Assembly: GCA_008921705.1 (NCBI GenBank)
Contig: VFFE01007836.1
Coordinates: forward strand, 3,058,360-3,122,359
Reading direction: 5' to 3'
Length of the DNA: 64,000 nt
Source of the DNA: Burhinus oedicnemus
Taxonomy: Eukaryota > Chordata > Aves > Charadriiformes > Burhinidae
The notes beneath the pieces were generated by a model. The model saw only the letters and a program-made list of their open reading frames with translations. It was not told the DNA's origin and ran no database searches. Both the position numbers and the translations under genes were made by a program. Positions 14,431-29,871 of the stretch are shown here, piece after piece. The first letter of the stretch is position 1. Each line of letters opens with the position of its first letter.

Positions 14431-17400
14431 TTTTTAACAGCCTCTTCAAAACTCTTAAACCAACCCAAAGCCACTAGAGCTGCCGAACTTCTTATACATG
14501 GATTTGTACTTTGCAAGCCCTAAGAATCCTTGCAAGGACTATCTTTCAAAAGTAAATAAGCACCCCTCACCACCTGTGATTCTCTGTACCAGCACACACA
14601 CTATTTGCCACACGATAAAACTGCTCTTTCACATCAAACTTAAATTGTAAGGCAATTGTTCTGTCTGTCTTATGCATAACAGGATGTGGTACCCAGCAGA
14701 ATACACAGGTTGCTATACATCTCACTGTTCTGCTGTTGTTGCAAAGTGGTGTGTTCTTGGGAATCTCACTATCAATATGAAACTTCAGCTTTGTTACATT
14801 ACATTATTGAATTCAAAGTCGTACTGTATTTCCATTGTCCAGGAAATGACACCTGTTGAAAAGGTTCAATTTACATGCACAGGAACACCATTTAAGTATA
14901 TTTTTACTGTTACTGCCAACCCAAGTTTAGATACCTGAAAGAAATGTTTCCCAAGAAACAGATCAAAAAAAGTTTCTCACAAGATGGTTTGTCCAAATGC
15001 ATGTCAAAAGTTTGGAAGTTTTCTTCAATTCAGTCCTGTGTGCTGGGCAATACTTGCATATGTGTAGCATTATTTCAAAATATATTATCCACCTGTTCCC
15101 TGTAATTGTTCTAGAATACCTGGTTTTGGAAAAGTGCCAAATATTGTGGCAGCTGGAGAGCATATGAACATAAGTATATTCCCAGCCTGAAGATACTTCA
15201 AGTATTTGATTGTGATCAAATAACTTTTAATTTGTCAAGTAATGACTATCTGAGACAGAAATAAAATGAGAGAATCTGTGATTCTGACCCTCTACTGCAC
15301 CTTCTAGACAGCATTCTTGAATTTAGTTTGAAATGAAACCTTACTGGAAGAATACTTTCTTGTGTGAGTTCATAGAGTACGTTGTTCCACCATCTAAAAA
15401 ACCACACAGTTTGTATGTCAGGTCTTTGCTACTCATCTTTCCATGGATCATTAACATGTGGATTGAGAGAAGTTCTCCTTTCCTCATCTTTGTTTTTCTT
15501 TCCTCTACTCCAGCTCCCCTTCTTGATGTGACCTGGTATCTGATTGACTTCTGAGACTGTCTCTGGAGGAATCATGTGGAATGTTGCTTTTCTAAAGTTC
15601 TTGGGAAATTAATGAAAGCGTTCTGCAATCTGCAAAACTCTAGATATACTTTGAAATGGTTTTATGTCTTATTTTTCTTTGAATACTCATGACCTTGAAT
15701 TTTGGCACTGACAGGAAGAAATACACTTTATAGGTCTCTAGATCCCATGTCTCTAAATTGCACTTTCTGAAAAACTGGCAATTTCTGTGCACAGCGCAGA
15801 GATTGAATGCAAGGCTATAATTCAGCTTTGGTTTTCTGCTGATGACATAAACAACAAGAGCTTGTTGGTTTATCAGCAGCAGCAACAACAATACACAGAG
15901 ACTGAATTACTGCCTATGTATTTGATTAGAGATAAAATGGTGTTGCCTACAATCAAAAAATAATATGCACTTGTACTTTCCAATTTAATTGTAAACAGGT
16001 AAATGAAGACCACTTAAAGTATAAGAAATACGTTGCATAAGACCAAAATGGCTGACCAGTCTTCATAAGACTGTGACATACTGACTAAAACAAATGTGTG
16101 GCTGTTTTAGACAGAAGAATACTCAAATGGTATTTAATAAATTTTCTGTTGGCACCTTCTTTCCCTCTGCTCTCTCTTCACCTAGAAGAGACATTTTCGA
16201 AAGGAATTCTGTTATAACTGACTAGAACTGTATATAGCTGGTGCTGAACTATCCTTCCTCTAAACATCTTTGAGACAATTAGTGACATCACAGCAGCACT
16301 AGCTAAAATTAGAGCCATCTCTGTAACTGCGTGAAGCGGCATAATGTAACATCTCCTTGGGAATGAATATTCTTTTCCAAGTTCTTCTTGAAAGGTTCTG
16401 GGTCTTAGTGTTCCTGCACAGATTTCTGAACTGCTAGGTAGGAAATAAGCGACATTTGCCAAATACAACCAAATTCTTAATCCAGTCATCTTTGGTACAT
16501 CCTGGTAGCAGTGATGGGAGGAAATCTTGTTTGGATTGGATCTCATTATCTTCAACTATGCAACAGGCTTAGCAGAGTGATCCAAGCAGAAATTCATCTT
16601 GTAGTAGAATTTCGGTGGAAAAACGAATGTTATGTGACTAATGCAGTTTATCCATTAATTTCTCTCAGTATCATGTGACTATTAGTATAGTCCTTATTTG
16701 TGCTTGACAGTGTCTTTTTTCATCATTATTTACATGACGACACTAACAAATCATTTGAATGTTTCTCCATTACATGCTATATTATATTATATATATTTTA
16801 TATGCTATATGTTAGAGTGCTTTTGTTTGCCACTAGTCCCTCTGATATTAGCCACCAAACAGGCAACGAAGCTTGTATGGGAACGTACCCTGTTACCAGC
16901 TGGTATGTGTTGAAGGAATTGAGCATCTTAGTCACCAGAATACAGGTTCACCACATGCTTGATTAGTAATGCCAGATTGTTAGCCAGTTGCTTTGAACCC
17001 AGTCAAATCAATAAATGGAAATGATGCATTTATTTGTAATATGTAACAAACCATATGATAAGAAAAATTGAAGAAGTACAGTTGAAGAAATAAAAAAAAA
17101 CCCAACCTTACTTTTACCACTTACTTACTTCAGTTATATCTGTATCACTGTCTTTACTCCCTTTGTCAAGCTGACTTTTCTGCAGAATCCAGACACTTGA
17201 TCACATATTCTGTCTTTTTGCCCACCTTGGCTGCATTCATTAGAGAAGGGCACCTCCTGGAGGAACACTTTGGCTTTTATAGTTAATGATCTTTTGGGAC
17301 TTCTCCAGGAAGTCTGGATTTAATTTTTTTCCTCCAAAGTTATTTCTTTCTTTATTATTAAGGTAATAGGCTGGAAACTTATCTCAACTAAAATAAGCAC

Positions 17401-17962
17401 TCTTCACTGCTTGGGTGGTGCAAACATCATTTTGCTAGACAAGTTGTCATCTTGTGAATCTGACTGATCATTTATCATTTGCCTCAAAGAGCAGCAGTAA
17501 CCTCTCTGCATCCCCTGATGAGTCATGGTGAAGTGTCTCCGCTCAGCTTTAGATTTTATATAAACTGTTACATTAACAGACATACTTGAGACAAACATTT
17601 AAATGGAATAATGCATATAGTTCGCTTTTCTCTGAAACTAGACATGCCAGTAATCAACAGCTTTCTGAGGCAATCACAAGCTTTAAGGTCTTTACCCTCA
17701 GAGACCTTTCTTCTAGGCATTGTAACACCTATAAGCCACAGTCATGAGGAAGATGCTGTGCAAGTTGCTATAAACAACATCAGCAAAGAAGGATAACAAT
17801 CTAAATAGAAATTAATGTCATCTTGGATACAGACAGAAAGACATGCTTAATGAAACAGTGCTATAGCTCTTCAGCACTAGGATAGGAAGTGTTCTAGTTA
17901 AAGAGAAGCTGCTGAAAATGTTTGTCTCCTAGAAAATAAGAGTTTTAGGGAGTACCATGAGG

Positions 17963-18007
17963 TGGTTTGGTTTTGTGGTTTTGGTTTTGTTTTTTTTTTT
18001 TTTTTTT
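17963..18007. repeat. GT-rich low-complexity tract with an 18-base T run
   Basis: A TGGTTTGGTTTTGTGG-like stretch passes into an unbroken T run at 17990-18007. It may be the reversed tail of an old retroelement, but no element body is recognisable next to it. Confidence 0.75.
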
Positions 18008-19554
18008 ACACAAGACGAGGGACAGCAAAGTAGAAAGATAGCAAGGTAGAAAGCCTGAAAGTGGTCTTTTAAAAAATTAAAAGTGGGGATGGAAGCAAGT
18101 GTATGTTGTGATGAGGGGAAGAAGTCAGTACCTCAATATCAAATGAATGATGACAGACTGCAAGCTAAGCAGAGAAAGGAAGCTAGTAGATGGATGCAAA
18201 GAGAGCTGAAATGGTCAAAGTAGCAAAGCATTAAGACAATCTCTAGTGTATGAGTGGGACAAGAATCTATTTTTCAAGAGGCCAGAGAAAAGGACATTGC
18301 TGTAATTGAGATGAAAAATGTTGAACATCGGAATGGGAGTATTGCCTGTTTAATTTGAAAGGAAAGGCCATACCTTAAAAATGTTATGCAGAAAACATAG
18401 CCTAGATATTCTAGTGACAGACAGCATTGTGTTGTTATAATTGAAAAGGGAGGTAGTGGCGAAAAGAAGTGAGCTTGAGTGGCAGAGAGAAGTATAGATG
18501 GATTAAAAGTGCTTGTTTATTTATGCCAGGGCAGATGCAGCCCCGTGAAGATGGGGAAAAATGTGTGTACTTGTAACAGCATCACGTAACAGGGGAGAGC
18601 ACTGTGCTTGAAGGCTCTTCAGTTCCAGGCTGCCTCTCCTTCATTAAACTTACATATGATAACAACATGCACATTAAAACATGTTTTTAACATTACATAA
18701 ACTAATGATGTGGGCAGACTTGTAGGCTAACCAAAAATATTACATGAAAAAGATACTAGAAAAATATGAATGCGTAGAAGAGAGAGGGGCACATGTTCTC
18801 TGTCACCTGCAGGTTGAATACTGGCCAATTTTTCCCTGGAGTAAAAAAGATGTTTCATTCTTCATGAGATTTCAGGTAAGAATATGTACATTCTGCAATG
18901 CTAATTGAAGGTCACTTAAACCGGAGAAGATTTTCCCCTCTTTTCTTTATAAACATTGTGTTATTTTAATGTATTTGGAGCGCCAGTCTCTACCCAGCAA
19001 GTGGTGACATGTTTTCTGCTTGTGTTAATGTCAAACTGAAGAAATAAGGACCAGGCTTTATGATAAGAATGCTTAAAAATACACACTTTCCCCAACACCC
19101 ACCCATCAAATGTTATCTGCCAGAAGTGATTCTTGAATTAAAGTACTCAAAAGAATACTAAAAATTTGAGAAAACATTATCTGGTTACCAAGGAACTATG
19201 TCACTCTCTTGCAAAAGAACACAACAATTCAGGAATATTACATACATAAGAGACATAACTCACAGAGAAGCAAGGGTTAGGGACTAGGTGCCTGAAATCC
19301 GAGAGAAACAGCATGCCTCATTTTTATTTGAAATTTTTTGAATAGACTTTTTCATAGCAATCATGCTAATGTTACTAAATGCAGAGTTTGATAGCATTAT
19401 ATTGCTGATCTTTGCACAAACACATGAGTCATTCAACGCTATTTTCCCCGATATATTTCAATCAGTGCTAGTTCTCAATCTCAGAATATTAGTCACAGAA
19501 GTTCATGGCTAATTATTAATGTTTCCACAATCTATACAGAATCCATAAAGAGGT

Positions 19555-19602
19555 TTTTAGTTTTGGTTTGGGTGGGTTTGTTTGTTTGTTTTGTTGTTTT
19601 AG
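19555..19602. repeat. (GTTT)n-like low-complexity tract
   Basis: TTTAG, TTTTGGTTTGGGTGGG and GTTTGTTTGTTTTGTTG form a simple T/G repeat of roughly 45 bases. Nothing coding overlaps it. Confidence 0.7.
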
Positions 19603-22600
19603 TGTGGAACCTTTAGAAAATGCTGGACTTGTGAAATAGCTTCCATTATTTGTTTTTGAGAAACCTGTGATTTTGGCACTGGTGATTTTTAGTGTTTAAT
19701 AAAGAAGGTTTATTTCATAGGGCCTAACAAGAAGATGATGTTTTGGAAATGTGACATCGCATTTGAAATTGACAACCAGATTAATTCCTGCTACAAATGG
19801 TGAGAATAATCAAGAAACACTCAGCTAAACAAGATAAATTTTCCCTAAGAAAACTGAATTTGTTCTAAGATAAAACTTGTGATTTTCTGGTGCAGCACCC
19901 ACTTGTAAGGAAATCCTAGATTTGCAGAGTTTGCAAATTCTTAGCTTAGCTTGTTATATAAAGACATTTTTGTGAACATGCAGTTTCCCTTGAAATTGCT
20001 GTAAGCACTCAAGAGGCAACTGCTCCACCTGCTCTTCCATCAAGTACTGGTGACAGAACATTATTTTAGACGTAAACACAGATAACAGAAAGAATAACAT
20101 TAACTCTCAATGGGTATTATAGAACTGTAATTCTTTCCAAGGCACATGCAAAGTCATATGTTATAGGAGCGAACTCAAGTAGTTTGGGCATAAGAATTCT
20201 GACTGGAAATAATTAAATGATAGGCTTTATAATCTGGAAGGGTTTGCTTTTTGTATCGTAGGAATAGTAACATTTTAGCCATTTCCTTCCTTTTGCCCCA
20301 CATCAGGAAATTTCAGTGCTCGTTAGAAAACTGAAAAACATTATGCAGGTGTTTGGAAAATGAATGAAAGGGAGGGCAGGAAAAAACATGATATTATACC
20401 AAAGCCATTATAGCATCAGCTAGGCAAGGTACTTTTCATCAAGTCCAGAGTTTCAGCAGATGCTTTTATAATCTGAACCACGAGATATCTTTTTGGAGGT
20501 GTGAATAAAAAAACTTCTAAAATATAGATTAGCAGAACCTAGTCATCATCTCCTTAAGTATGTAGTAGACCTTTCTAGCTAGATGTAAAAGATACATTCC
20601 TTGTATTAAATGTCACAGTAGCTAAACAAGCTAATGCAACTGAATAACAAAGAATAAAAGTAAATGTCAGGGGATACTGTAAAGCTGCTATTTATTTTTT
20701 CCCAGGGCTTCTGTAATGTCATAATTGTAAAAGTAAACTTGAGAAGGTAAGCTGATGGAAACCCTAAGGAGAAATAAGAGCTCTTACAATATTCTTTAGC
20801 TTGTATGAATTATATGGAACATACTATTGTCCTTTAGCCTAAAATAACCTGAAATAACCAAGTAACCATTAGAATACTGAAAACCACCATGGGATTTTGG
20901 TTGTATTTTTCCTCCTAAAAAGTCTTATATTAATAGCACAGAGTACATTTGATTAGACATTGTCATTTATGGCAATGTCCTGTATCAGGGGTGACTTTGG
21001 CTAGAAAACATCTGTAGTGGACTTTTTGTAAGTCATTTAGAAGAGTAGTCTTCACAATAGGCTTTTAAAACAACTATTACTTTACTTTTTGTAACAAATA
21101 GCATTTACAAAAGTGACTTTCATATTCTGCTCATTCTGTAAACGTTAATTAATATTTGACAAGAACATGTATTTATGATGAAAGCTGTTGTAGCCGGTTA
21201 ACTATGAGAAGCATATTTCTTCACTATAGTACACCATTTTCTTACCATTGGGTAGCGTACACCATGTTAGTGACAGCCTGAAGAAGGATATGCATGTTTT
21301 TTCGGAGTTGCTACTTTCCAGTCTTCAAAATTTGATAAAAATTTGGGAAAGGCAAAAGCTTTAAAAATTCTGTTCAGAAGTAACCTAATTGGGCTTAAAA
21401 GTATATTTATAGATTTCAAGGTTTGATCTTTTAGAAGTAGCAATTGCTTGAAATGTCTTTCACCTTAAATTTTTATTAACTTGTACATCATGTTATGAGT
21501 TGTCTGTAGTTAATTAACGGTTGACCTAATGACTACTAACTTCCACTGGACTGATACTTAAAATTAATCGGTTTCAGTGCTAGCAGAGATCATGAAGCTT
21601 TCTCTGACATTAAAAACATTAAGTATATACTGCATCCTCGAAACACTGAGTGCAACTACTTAGCTTTGTGGAACAAACACATGCAATGTCAGATGTACCT
21701 GTAAGTTCTCAGCCAGGCTTATGTGGGTACCTGAAGAACTGACTTGCAGGAGCAGGACAAGGGAGAGTACAGATTGACTTTTGCATTTGGGGCTGTTATT
21801 TCTTTAAAAGGTTGAAGGGAAGAAAGAGAAAGATCAAGACTTTCTTGACATTAGTTTGTGATTATTTTAATTCAACAGATTTACGAATCCTTTATCACAA
21901 CTGCATTTTATTTCTTTTAGAATGCAGAGCATGTACCTATATCACACTTGCATTTTTTTTCGTAATAGAATGCATTCAATAGGAAGTCTGGCTACATTGA
22001 ATATGAACAGAAGAAATTGTGGAAAATTATATTCCAGGTGTTAATACCTATTTTTCATTTTACAAGACCCAAAGATTTATTTGAGAAGTATGATGGATTG
22101 TGAAAAACAGCATTTATTCCTCCTAGACTGACATACTGTAGTTTTAAATACTTTGTCCTGTGTCATACTACTATGCATAATTTCATTGAACAGTTTTCAT
22201 GTCCAATATTTGAAATGTTAGTAATTATGTTTTAATATGTCTGCTTTAAATAGTTTATTTAGGGTTTACATAGTGTCATTATATCACTAATGCTATATGA
22301 AGCGTTGGAGGTCACTGCAAAAGGATGGAGAGATGTGCTTTTCTGTTAAAGATTTTAAGGTAGTGAACCTAGTAATTAGCTGACAACACTATGATAGACT
22401 ATAATGGAAACTCATTTTAGTTGCCCTTTCTGAGGCAGATCTATTGTAAAGTTGACGCTGAACTGATGTTTCTATTTGTCTTCATGGACATTACTCACTG
22501 TATTGGCATTAGCAAGTATGTTGTAGATCTGCCAGTCATTGCTCCAATACAAAAAAAAGTAAGAATGCTCTGCAGGTCACCTACAGGGTAATTATTATCC

Positions 22601-25600
22601 ACAAAATGTCCAGTAGTAAACTTCCTTCTTCTTAAAGAATGGCAGATATAATTAAAATAAAGTCAAAAAGATAAAATGGTTATAACATACTGATTCACTC
22701 CCATGCTAGAAAGGAAAAAAAAAGAGACATCGCAGAGCTGCTTGGACAAAGGAATTATTTCATCACCGCTGAGAGACTCTGTCTGAATTTTCAGTGGCAA
22801 GTGTTAACTAGAAATCAGTATTTTCATTGCCACTTTAAAAGGGATTAAGCAAAGTTAACAAGTGGATTGCTACTTGTCAGTTTGCTGTAAGGAATCCAGC
22901 AGTACAAACCAAAATCAGTTGGGCCAAAAATATAATACGTCATAACAGCAGTTCTGAAACCTTTTGAGAGGACCGATCTGGATAATAGAGGGATAGAACA
23001 AGATATTTCTTTTTGTACAAGCTATATGTGAAATATGTATAAATTCATATTTTGAATCCGGCAAGACACATAGTCACATGAATAACTTCATCTACATCTA
23101 CAGTTGTATTGATTTCAAACATTAATACACTTCCTTCAACTGGCTTATCTAGTTGACCATCTCCTGTGGAGTCAAAATTTCAAAGGAAGTTGAAATGTCC
23201 TGGAAATACAGAATCTCCTCTCATCCTTATGCAAATTCATATTTATGTATTAATAATGTGGCAATAGTAGATCTAATTCACTGTGATTTATTTTGCATTT
23301 TCTATAAACTATGGATTTAATGTAGTAATTCCATTTTATTACTATTAGAAAATCTGCTTTCCTGTTGGTGTTCATATTCGAACTGCTAATTTTCTTAGAT
23401 TAGTGAAGAACAATGACAATAAAGCAGATGGTAAAATGACGGTGATCATTGGCCTGTACTACCATACTAAAGATTTCATTTATTTCTACTTTATAAAGGT
23501 TTAATATATGATGTATAGAGGTTTAAGTAGTAGACATACGAATAGTATAAGCTACAAGTTGCATAAAAGCATGTGATTAAAAGCCATGACTCATGAGAAA
23601 CCCATTTACCTCCTGCATTTTATTACACTAAATAAAATTTACCAATCCTTCTTTAACCTTTTATGACTTTTGTGCACCTGAAAAGGTAATATACACGGAA
23701 TACATAACCCTGTAAATGATATAAGCTTTTTGCATCGTAATTACATCATTTTTAAATTTCTGTTTACTTGGTTTGTGAATTTTATGATCACGGTGTTTTA
23801 TACTCATGCTGTTCTGTCACATACAACTTCATAGCAAGCCATGAAGAAAGACAAACTCTGCCTTAGTCAGCCAGCGAGAGATGAGTAAAACTGCAGCATC
23901 TCAGCCTGTGTTCAGATGCCTCAACAGAATTATACTGCTGAGTTCTGACTTGTGTACACAGGCCATTTTTATTGACCATTAAGTGCAAGCAAACTTAATT
24001 ACCTTTTAATCTTTAACAGACCGCTACTAGTGTGACTGTAAAATAAGGGCCAAGATATTTTAAAAAGAAATACTAATGTATAACACTCCATGAACTACCT
24101 TTTTCTTTGGTTCTTAAATTCATGTGCATGTTGACACATACATATGTATATGTACACGCACACACAATATGTTTGTATCCTTTTCTCTTCTGGTAGTTGC
24201 CCATCGTTTATGGTGTTCATTGAGAATCACCACAGCAGCTGACCAAAACTGTCACAATATCTTTGCACAATTCTGCAGAATTTATGGAATTTATCTGATT
24301 CTGAAATTCCACAAGTGCTATAACACTTTAATTTAAATGTGGTCATACCTAATTAACAGTGACACACAACCCAAGGACAGCATATCAGGTTATGAATTAA
24401 AATTAAGAAAGGTATCTTGTGCATAGTAGAAAGAGTTCTACTGTTTCAGGTGATCAATTGAAATGATAGAATTACATTCTCTAAATTACTATAGTGGTCA
24501 CATATAACTAATGTTATCTCTTCCAAAGATAACTGTAATTTATGAATCCTTTTTTATTAAAGACAAAAATGTCTTCATCTTTTTCCCCCTGAATAAGTCA
24601 GTTTTAGATGCTTTCAGACTGGGAATACTACTTTCTTCACTGCATTCACTTTTGTCCTTGTGTACCCTTCAGGTTCCAGACAGATAGATTATTGCTTCCA
24701 TCAGAAAAGGGATTTGATTAATCACCAGATCATATGTTTTATTCAAAACCAGTGCCCTCCATACTTCATCCAGAGTAAATTAATGAAAAATTCACATAAT
24801 TTGTGCAGAATAGTTTATTAACTGCTTTTTTTAGTTTTGTTTGCAGTCTCAGAATAAAAACTAAAAATCAGGAAAGAAGGGAACTACGTTTAGGGTCTTG
24901 ATTTTTGAAGAGTGGGTTGAAAGGAAGTTAAATTTCATCAGATTCTTTTAAAGAATTAATTGACTACATAAATTAGCCTTCACTAGCAAAGCACTTGGGG
25001 ATTTGAAACACCCCTTACTTGATTTTCCTACCCCCTACACAACTGTGTCTTACCAAACAATCTGTCTTTTGGGGTGCAAGGATTACACAGTAACATGCTA
25101 CTAAGATACATGATATTGGCAAAGCGTTGAGATTTCACATCTCAGTGTTATGGATGTTCCTGTTTTATAAGTGCAAAAAGTATGAATTTGGAGTCCTTGG
25201 CAGTTTATATGTTGAACATTGGGAGAAATATGCATAAGGGAAAAAGTACTCCTTTGTAGCTACATATTAATGCTCAGTTTATGTAACGTACTCACTTTCT
25301 AATATAGCAATGTCAAGTGAAGTAACTTACCATAGAGAAAAACTAAATATTACTGTGAATATCTAGGACCAAAAAAATTACTCTTAAATAGCCACAATGC
25401 CTTTCAGCTTAATTTGTCGTAGCTTTTCCTTTTGATTAATTATTGAGATAGATATTTAATCTGTCTGTGTTCAACTTATTTAAAGTCAAACAATCCTGAA
25501 GTTAAGCAATTCAACTACATTGTGACACCGGTATCAGCCAGCAGCCTGTCTAAACAGAAGCAAAAGGAGGATAGGATTAAAGGTGTCCCGGCTCCTGGTG

Positions 25601-28597
25601 GCCACTTTGAAACTGCAGACATCCAACACAGTGAACATAGAACATCTGGGTAGGAGAAACTTGAGGCTATGTCCTGTTGAGCCAAATGTATTTGATTTGC
25701 TCTGAGACAGTCAAATAAGCCATAGCTTTTAAGATGTTTGAAGTTGAGGTCACCCACAATTTGCCAAGGTGTGTATGTGCTAAGCACTCAGGAGATCAGG
25801 CCAACAAAACAAGTTGAACCACCCAAAGCTACTAGCTTCTTCAAAACTGTATTAATGAAGTAAGTATGTTCTTGAGCTGGACAGCTGAGTGTTGTTTCAA
25901 AAGTAGTAGATTATGTATTGCTCATTGCAGATGGATGATTTTGAACAAAAGGGCTTCATTGGTCTAAATCACAGTTTTGTCTGTCTTTTAATTAGGAATT
26001 AATTATTCCTATGTAAAACATTGACATTCATGAGTTAAAAGCACTTACGTGAAAAGTAGGTGTTCCTTAGAAATCAGCGTTTAGCTGTTGTTGACTTTGT
26101 AAATACTGCCTACCTAACCTGGAATTCATCCATCCTTTTTTGCTGTAACAGCTGAACCTATTGCAAACACAGAAGAATTCCTCTTAACATTGTACTTAAA
26201 GACAGTGAAGGAAACTTGTGTCCAGTACACGGAAGAGGAACTATGACCCTGAGAAGTGGCTTGCTCAAATTTGCACAGGTATGCTTGTGACTCCGTTGCA
26301 TTAAATGTCACCATTCTTTGCCTTAAAATGAGTATCAGCTTTACCCCCGTGTCTGCTTTTCAAACAATTAGATTTGGAAAGCGGAGGAATATAAGCAAAT
26401 CTCTTGAATTTGACCAGATAATACAGGTCACTAGTGATACTGAATATGTAATAGTAAGATTTTGTGGAAGTTTTATGAAAGCCTGCAAATTATTTTCCTA
26501 CATCTGTTGGACTGGACCTATTTCCTTGATTGAAATATTGAATGATTAATAAGAATTACTAACAAACTTCTTCATCACAGTACACAATTGTCTTGAGGCT
26601 GAGAAGAAAAAGTCACTGAAACGAGCTATATATCTCCCCACCAGGAGCTATGGAATGAAGGAATTGCTTGATACTATGAGCCAGAACAACTAGAAAGACA
26701 CCTTGGTGGGGAAGTATAATAAGGCAGGCATATCAAAAGAGCCGATTTCTGGTTTGGGCTTGAAAGACAGGGCCTAGGGGGAGGAGAAAGAGACAGAAAA
26801 GAGTCAGAAGGAAGAAGCTGTCTCTGGGTGTGCTGACAAAAGAGGGTCAGGAAATGGATTGATTTCAGGAGAGAAATATTTTTCTTTAAATTTTTATGTA
26901 ATTAAATATTATTTGTTGTTGATTATATTACGTTTGAATTAATAATTTTTACCAAAGTGGGTTTTAGTGCCTCTGCAATTTCTGTATCATTTTAAAGACT
27001 ACTTTGATATGTGTAGTTTCCCAGAGTATTTACTAAAAGGAAGCAAAACACTTCCCATGTTCTGAAAAAAAGGTAAAAAAAGGTATATTTTATTAATACA
27101 TCGCAACTTACCAAGTTGAGCAGAATAAGAGAAGACTTATTTGAAAACAGGAAGGTAAAAAGATGATGCCCAAACAGAGAAATATTAGGGCCCATTTTCC
27201 ATGCCATTTGTAGACGGAGAATAGAAAATGTAAACCTGTTGAACTAAAATTCAATTCAGGTGACCAATATTCCTTGGTTAAGATGTTTTTTAAAATAGCA
27301 CAACAAGATACAAACCAATCTGTGATTATCAATATCTGTGCTTAAAATGAAAATTCTATTCACAAAGAATTTAAAAATATGTCTGTGTCCAAATTAAAAG
27401 AAAAAATTTAAATTAAGTTTGCTTAAAAATATACACAAATATTTGAAGTCTGTACATTTGGGGGTTTGCATTATCATATATAGACATATGCAGAGTTTTA
27501 AAAATCAAATTCAAAGGTCATTTAAAAATTAAAAAAAAAGTCAAATATTCTATTTGGTAAGTGTTCAAAAGCAATGTTTCCATGCTGTCATGATTTGGAG
27601 GCTTATTTGAAAAAAAAATCAAATAAAATGCCCTAATTTCACCAGGGAGTTTCATTTTAATACAATTTAATAATGTCAGATACAGTGGAAATTTCACTTA
27701 TTGCCATTTATTCACTGTTGTTATATTGCTTTGAATGCTCTGAAGTATTTCCAAAAACAGATCAAAAGAAATCTCTGTGACCATTTTGTCTTGTGTAGCA
27801 GCACACAGAATGGAAGACTTCAGGGAACCAACACTGAGATGAAGACTTATACCTAAATTGGCTGTCATTCTTGGGGAAGAGACGAGGCACACAGAAGCCA
27901 GTCTTATAGTATTTCTGTAGTGAGAGCTTGTGAATGTCACCCAGCAGTCATGCTCCCTACTCTAAACTGGCCTTTCAAACCTTTGGAGAAGTCACTTTTC
28001 TCTTCTGTCAGTACATATTAGTAAGACAGAAGAAAACCCCCAATAATAGAAATGAACAGTGCTGACCAAGTAGTAACTCAAGGGTAAAATTGTAATGTGA
28101 CGTAAACTCATTCCATCAGTTCTGCCAAATCATTTCTATCTTGATTGCTACAAATAATATGACCATAAGTCTCATTATTATTAAAAGGCAGAATTATGAG
28201 CAGCCAGAGGCGTAGTCTGTACTAAGTACCAGAGAAATATCTATTGCTCTCTAAAGCTTGTTATAATTAGTACCCCAATGACCCAGACCACAGAAATCAG
28301 TTAGTAGAGATTTCCTTCAGAATGTACAAAATACGCTTTTATGCAAGGATTTCAACATGTTTCTCTAAAAACAAAATTTAAAAACTCTTTGAAATTAAAT
28401 ATTTAGTGATTGCTCTCCATAAAGAAAATAGTAAATTGTTCTATTTCTTCTATTCCTAGGATGTTGATTTTCCCTGAAGTTTTAGACCCCAAAACAGCAG
28501 AAAAGTCTGTCCACACATGGATTTTACTGTCTTTTCTCAAGTACTTTGAAACTATGGCTTGTACTTGATGCCTTAGTAAATGAGAGATTGTTGAGGG

Positions 28598-28647
28598 GTT
28601 TTTTTGTGTTGTGGTTTTGGGGTGTGGGGGTGTGTGCGTGTGTTTAG
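28598..28647. repeat. GT/G-rich low-complexity tract
   Basis: A mix of TTTTTTTGTGTTGTGG, TTTTGGGGTGTGGGGG and TGTGTGCGTGTG forms a 50-base G/T tract on the plus strand. It has G runs of four and five bases but not four evenly spaced runs of three or more. Confidence 0.7.
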
Positions 28648-29871
28648 TTACTTGTTTTTCTATAAACGTTTCATCTGAAAAATAATGGATAGCCAAACAC
28701 ATGCTTTTTACTCTTGATTAGATAGGTTTGCATCTTCAACGTTTAAAAAATCACTTAGCTAATAAAAGAAACAGTTTCAGGCAAGGAGAGGTGCTGCTGC
28801 TCTCACTGAATTAACAATAAGGTGGTATTTAGTTTCACTAATGTAGAATTAGATCCGTATTTATCCAACTGATCAGCTGAAAACCTACTAACGCCCACAC
28901 AGATAGTAGGTGAGATGGAGAGTAAACTTTCTTCTGTTTGTTGGCAAACTATAGAAAAATTACGCTGCAGCGAATCTTCATTCTCTATCCTATGTACTTT
29001 TGGGTTCGTGTAGCTGAGCATAACCACCTATTCTGCCTCACTGGGCTCTTCAACCAAAAAGTCAAATCAAGACACATATGGGAATCATTTCAATGCTGCT
29101 TAGTCTTGATCACTGTGGTGAAAACTGTATTCTGAGACCCCCTCATACAAATAATACTCCCATTTTCTGTAACTATCATTATGCCTTTACCCAAATGCTT
29201 ATTCTCTCACTTTTAATAGGTTTTCTAGTTTGATGTTCATATTCTCACCCATTAATGAAAAGGAGAAAAACAGACATCCTAGAGCAGCTAAAAGAAGAAT
29301 GAAGTTTAGTATTTTCTACAACTCTAAAATGGAAAATAATAATCAAGGGCTTAGTCTTTGTCTTGGCTTAGTCTCTGTCCGTCTGCAAAGGAGAGTGTAG
29401 AACAGGGCTTTGCAGGACATACTTCTCCCTGTTGCAAGTTTTCTTTCCCAGGGGAGACAGTGTGTAATTTATCCATGTTACACAGGCAGGACAAAAACAA
29501 GACTCTTAGCAGCTGTGGATCATTTTGGCCTGAAGTACTTTTGAAGAATTCTGCCTGTGTACAATCAGAATGAATTCTAAATAAGCGAGCTTGTTATTGT
29601 GTTTCTGCCGAGCTCATCAGGGCTGCTACTCTGTGTCAGATAGGAAGTATCATTTGGACACTGACAATTTTCTGTGTCATATATTTATTTATACAATATT
29701 GCACAGATTTTTTTAAGGGAGGAATATAAAATGCAGCCCTAAAATCTCTTCTTTATGGAAGTTAGGGTGGGCTGCCTTCATAATTTCTCATTTTTTTTTC
29801 TCAAGTACTGTTTCACAAAACTTCCCCAAATTAAATGATGCTTCTAAACAAGTAATTCTATTCAGTTAATA

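Larger units (their letters stand above)
14431..29871. other. Intergenic or intronic sequence without recognisable genes
   Basis: Apart from the simple repeats at about 18.0, 19.6 and 28.6 kb, I see no repeat family or coding region. From about 17.8 to 24.1 kb there is no open frame of even 60 codons, an unusually long closed stretch. A 125-codon frame at 16178-16555 on the minus strand has no recognisable content. Confidence 0.6.

Noticed and set aside
16178..16555. 125-codon minus-strand frame with a hydrophobic stretch
   Set aside because: I recognised no family, promoter or splice context. The length is plausible by chance over 64 kb and six frames.
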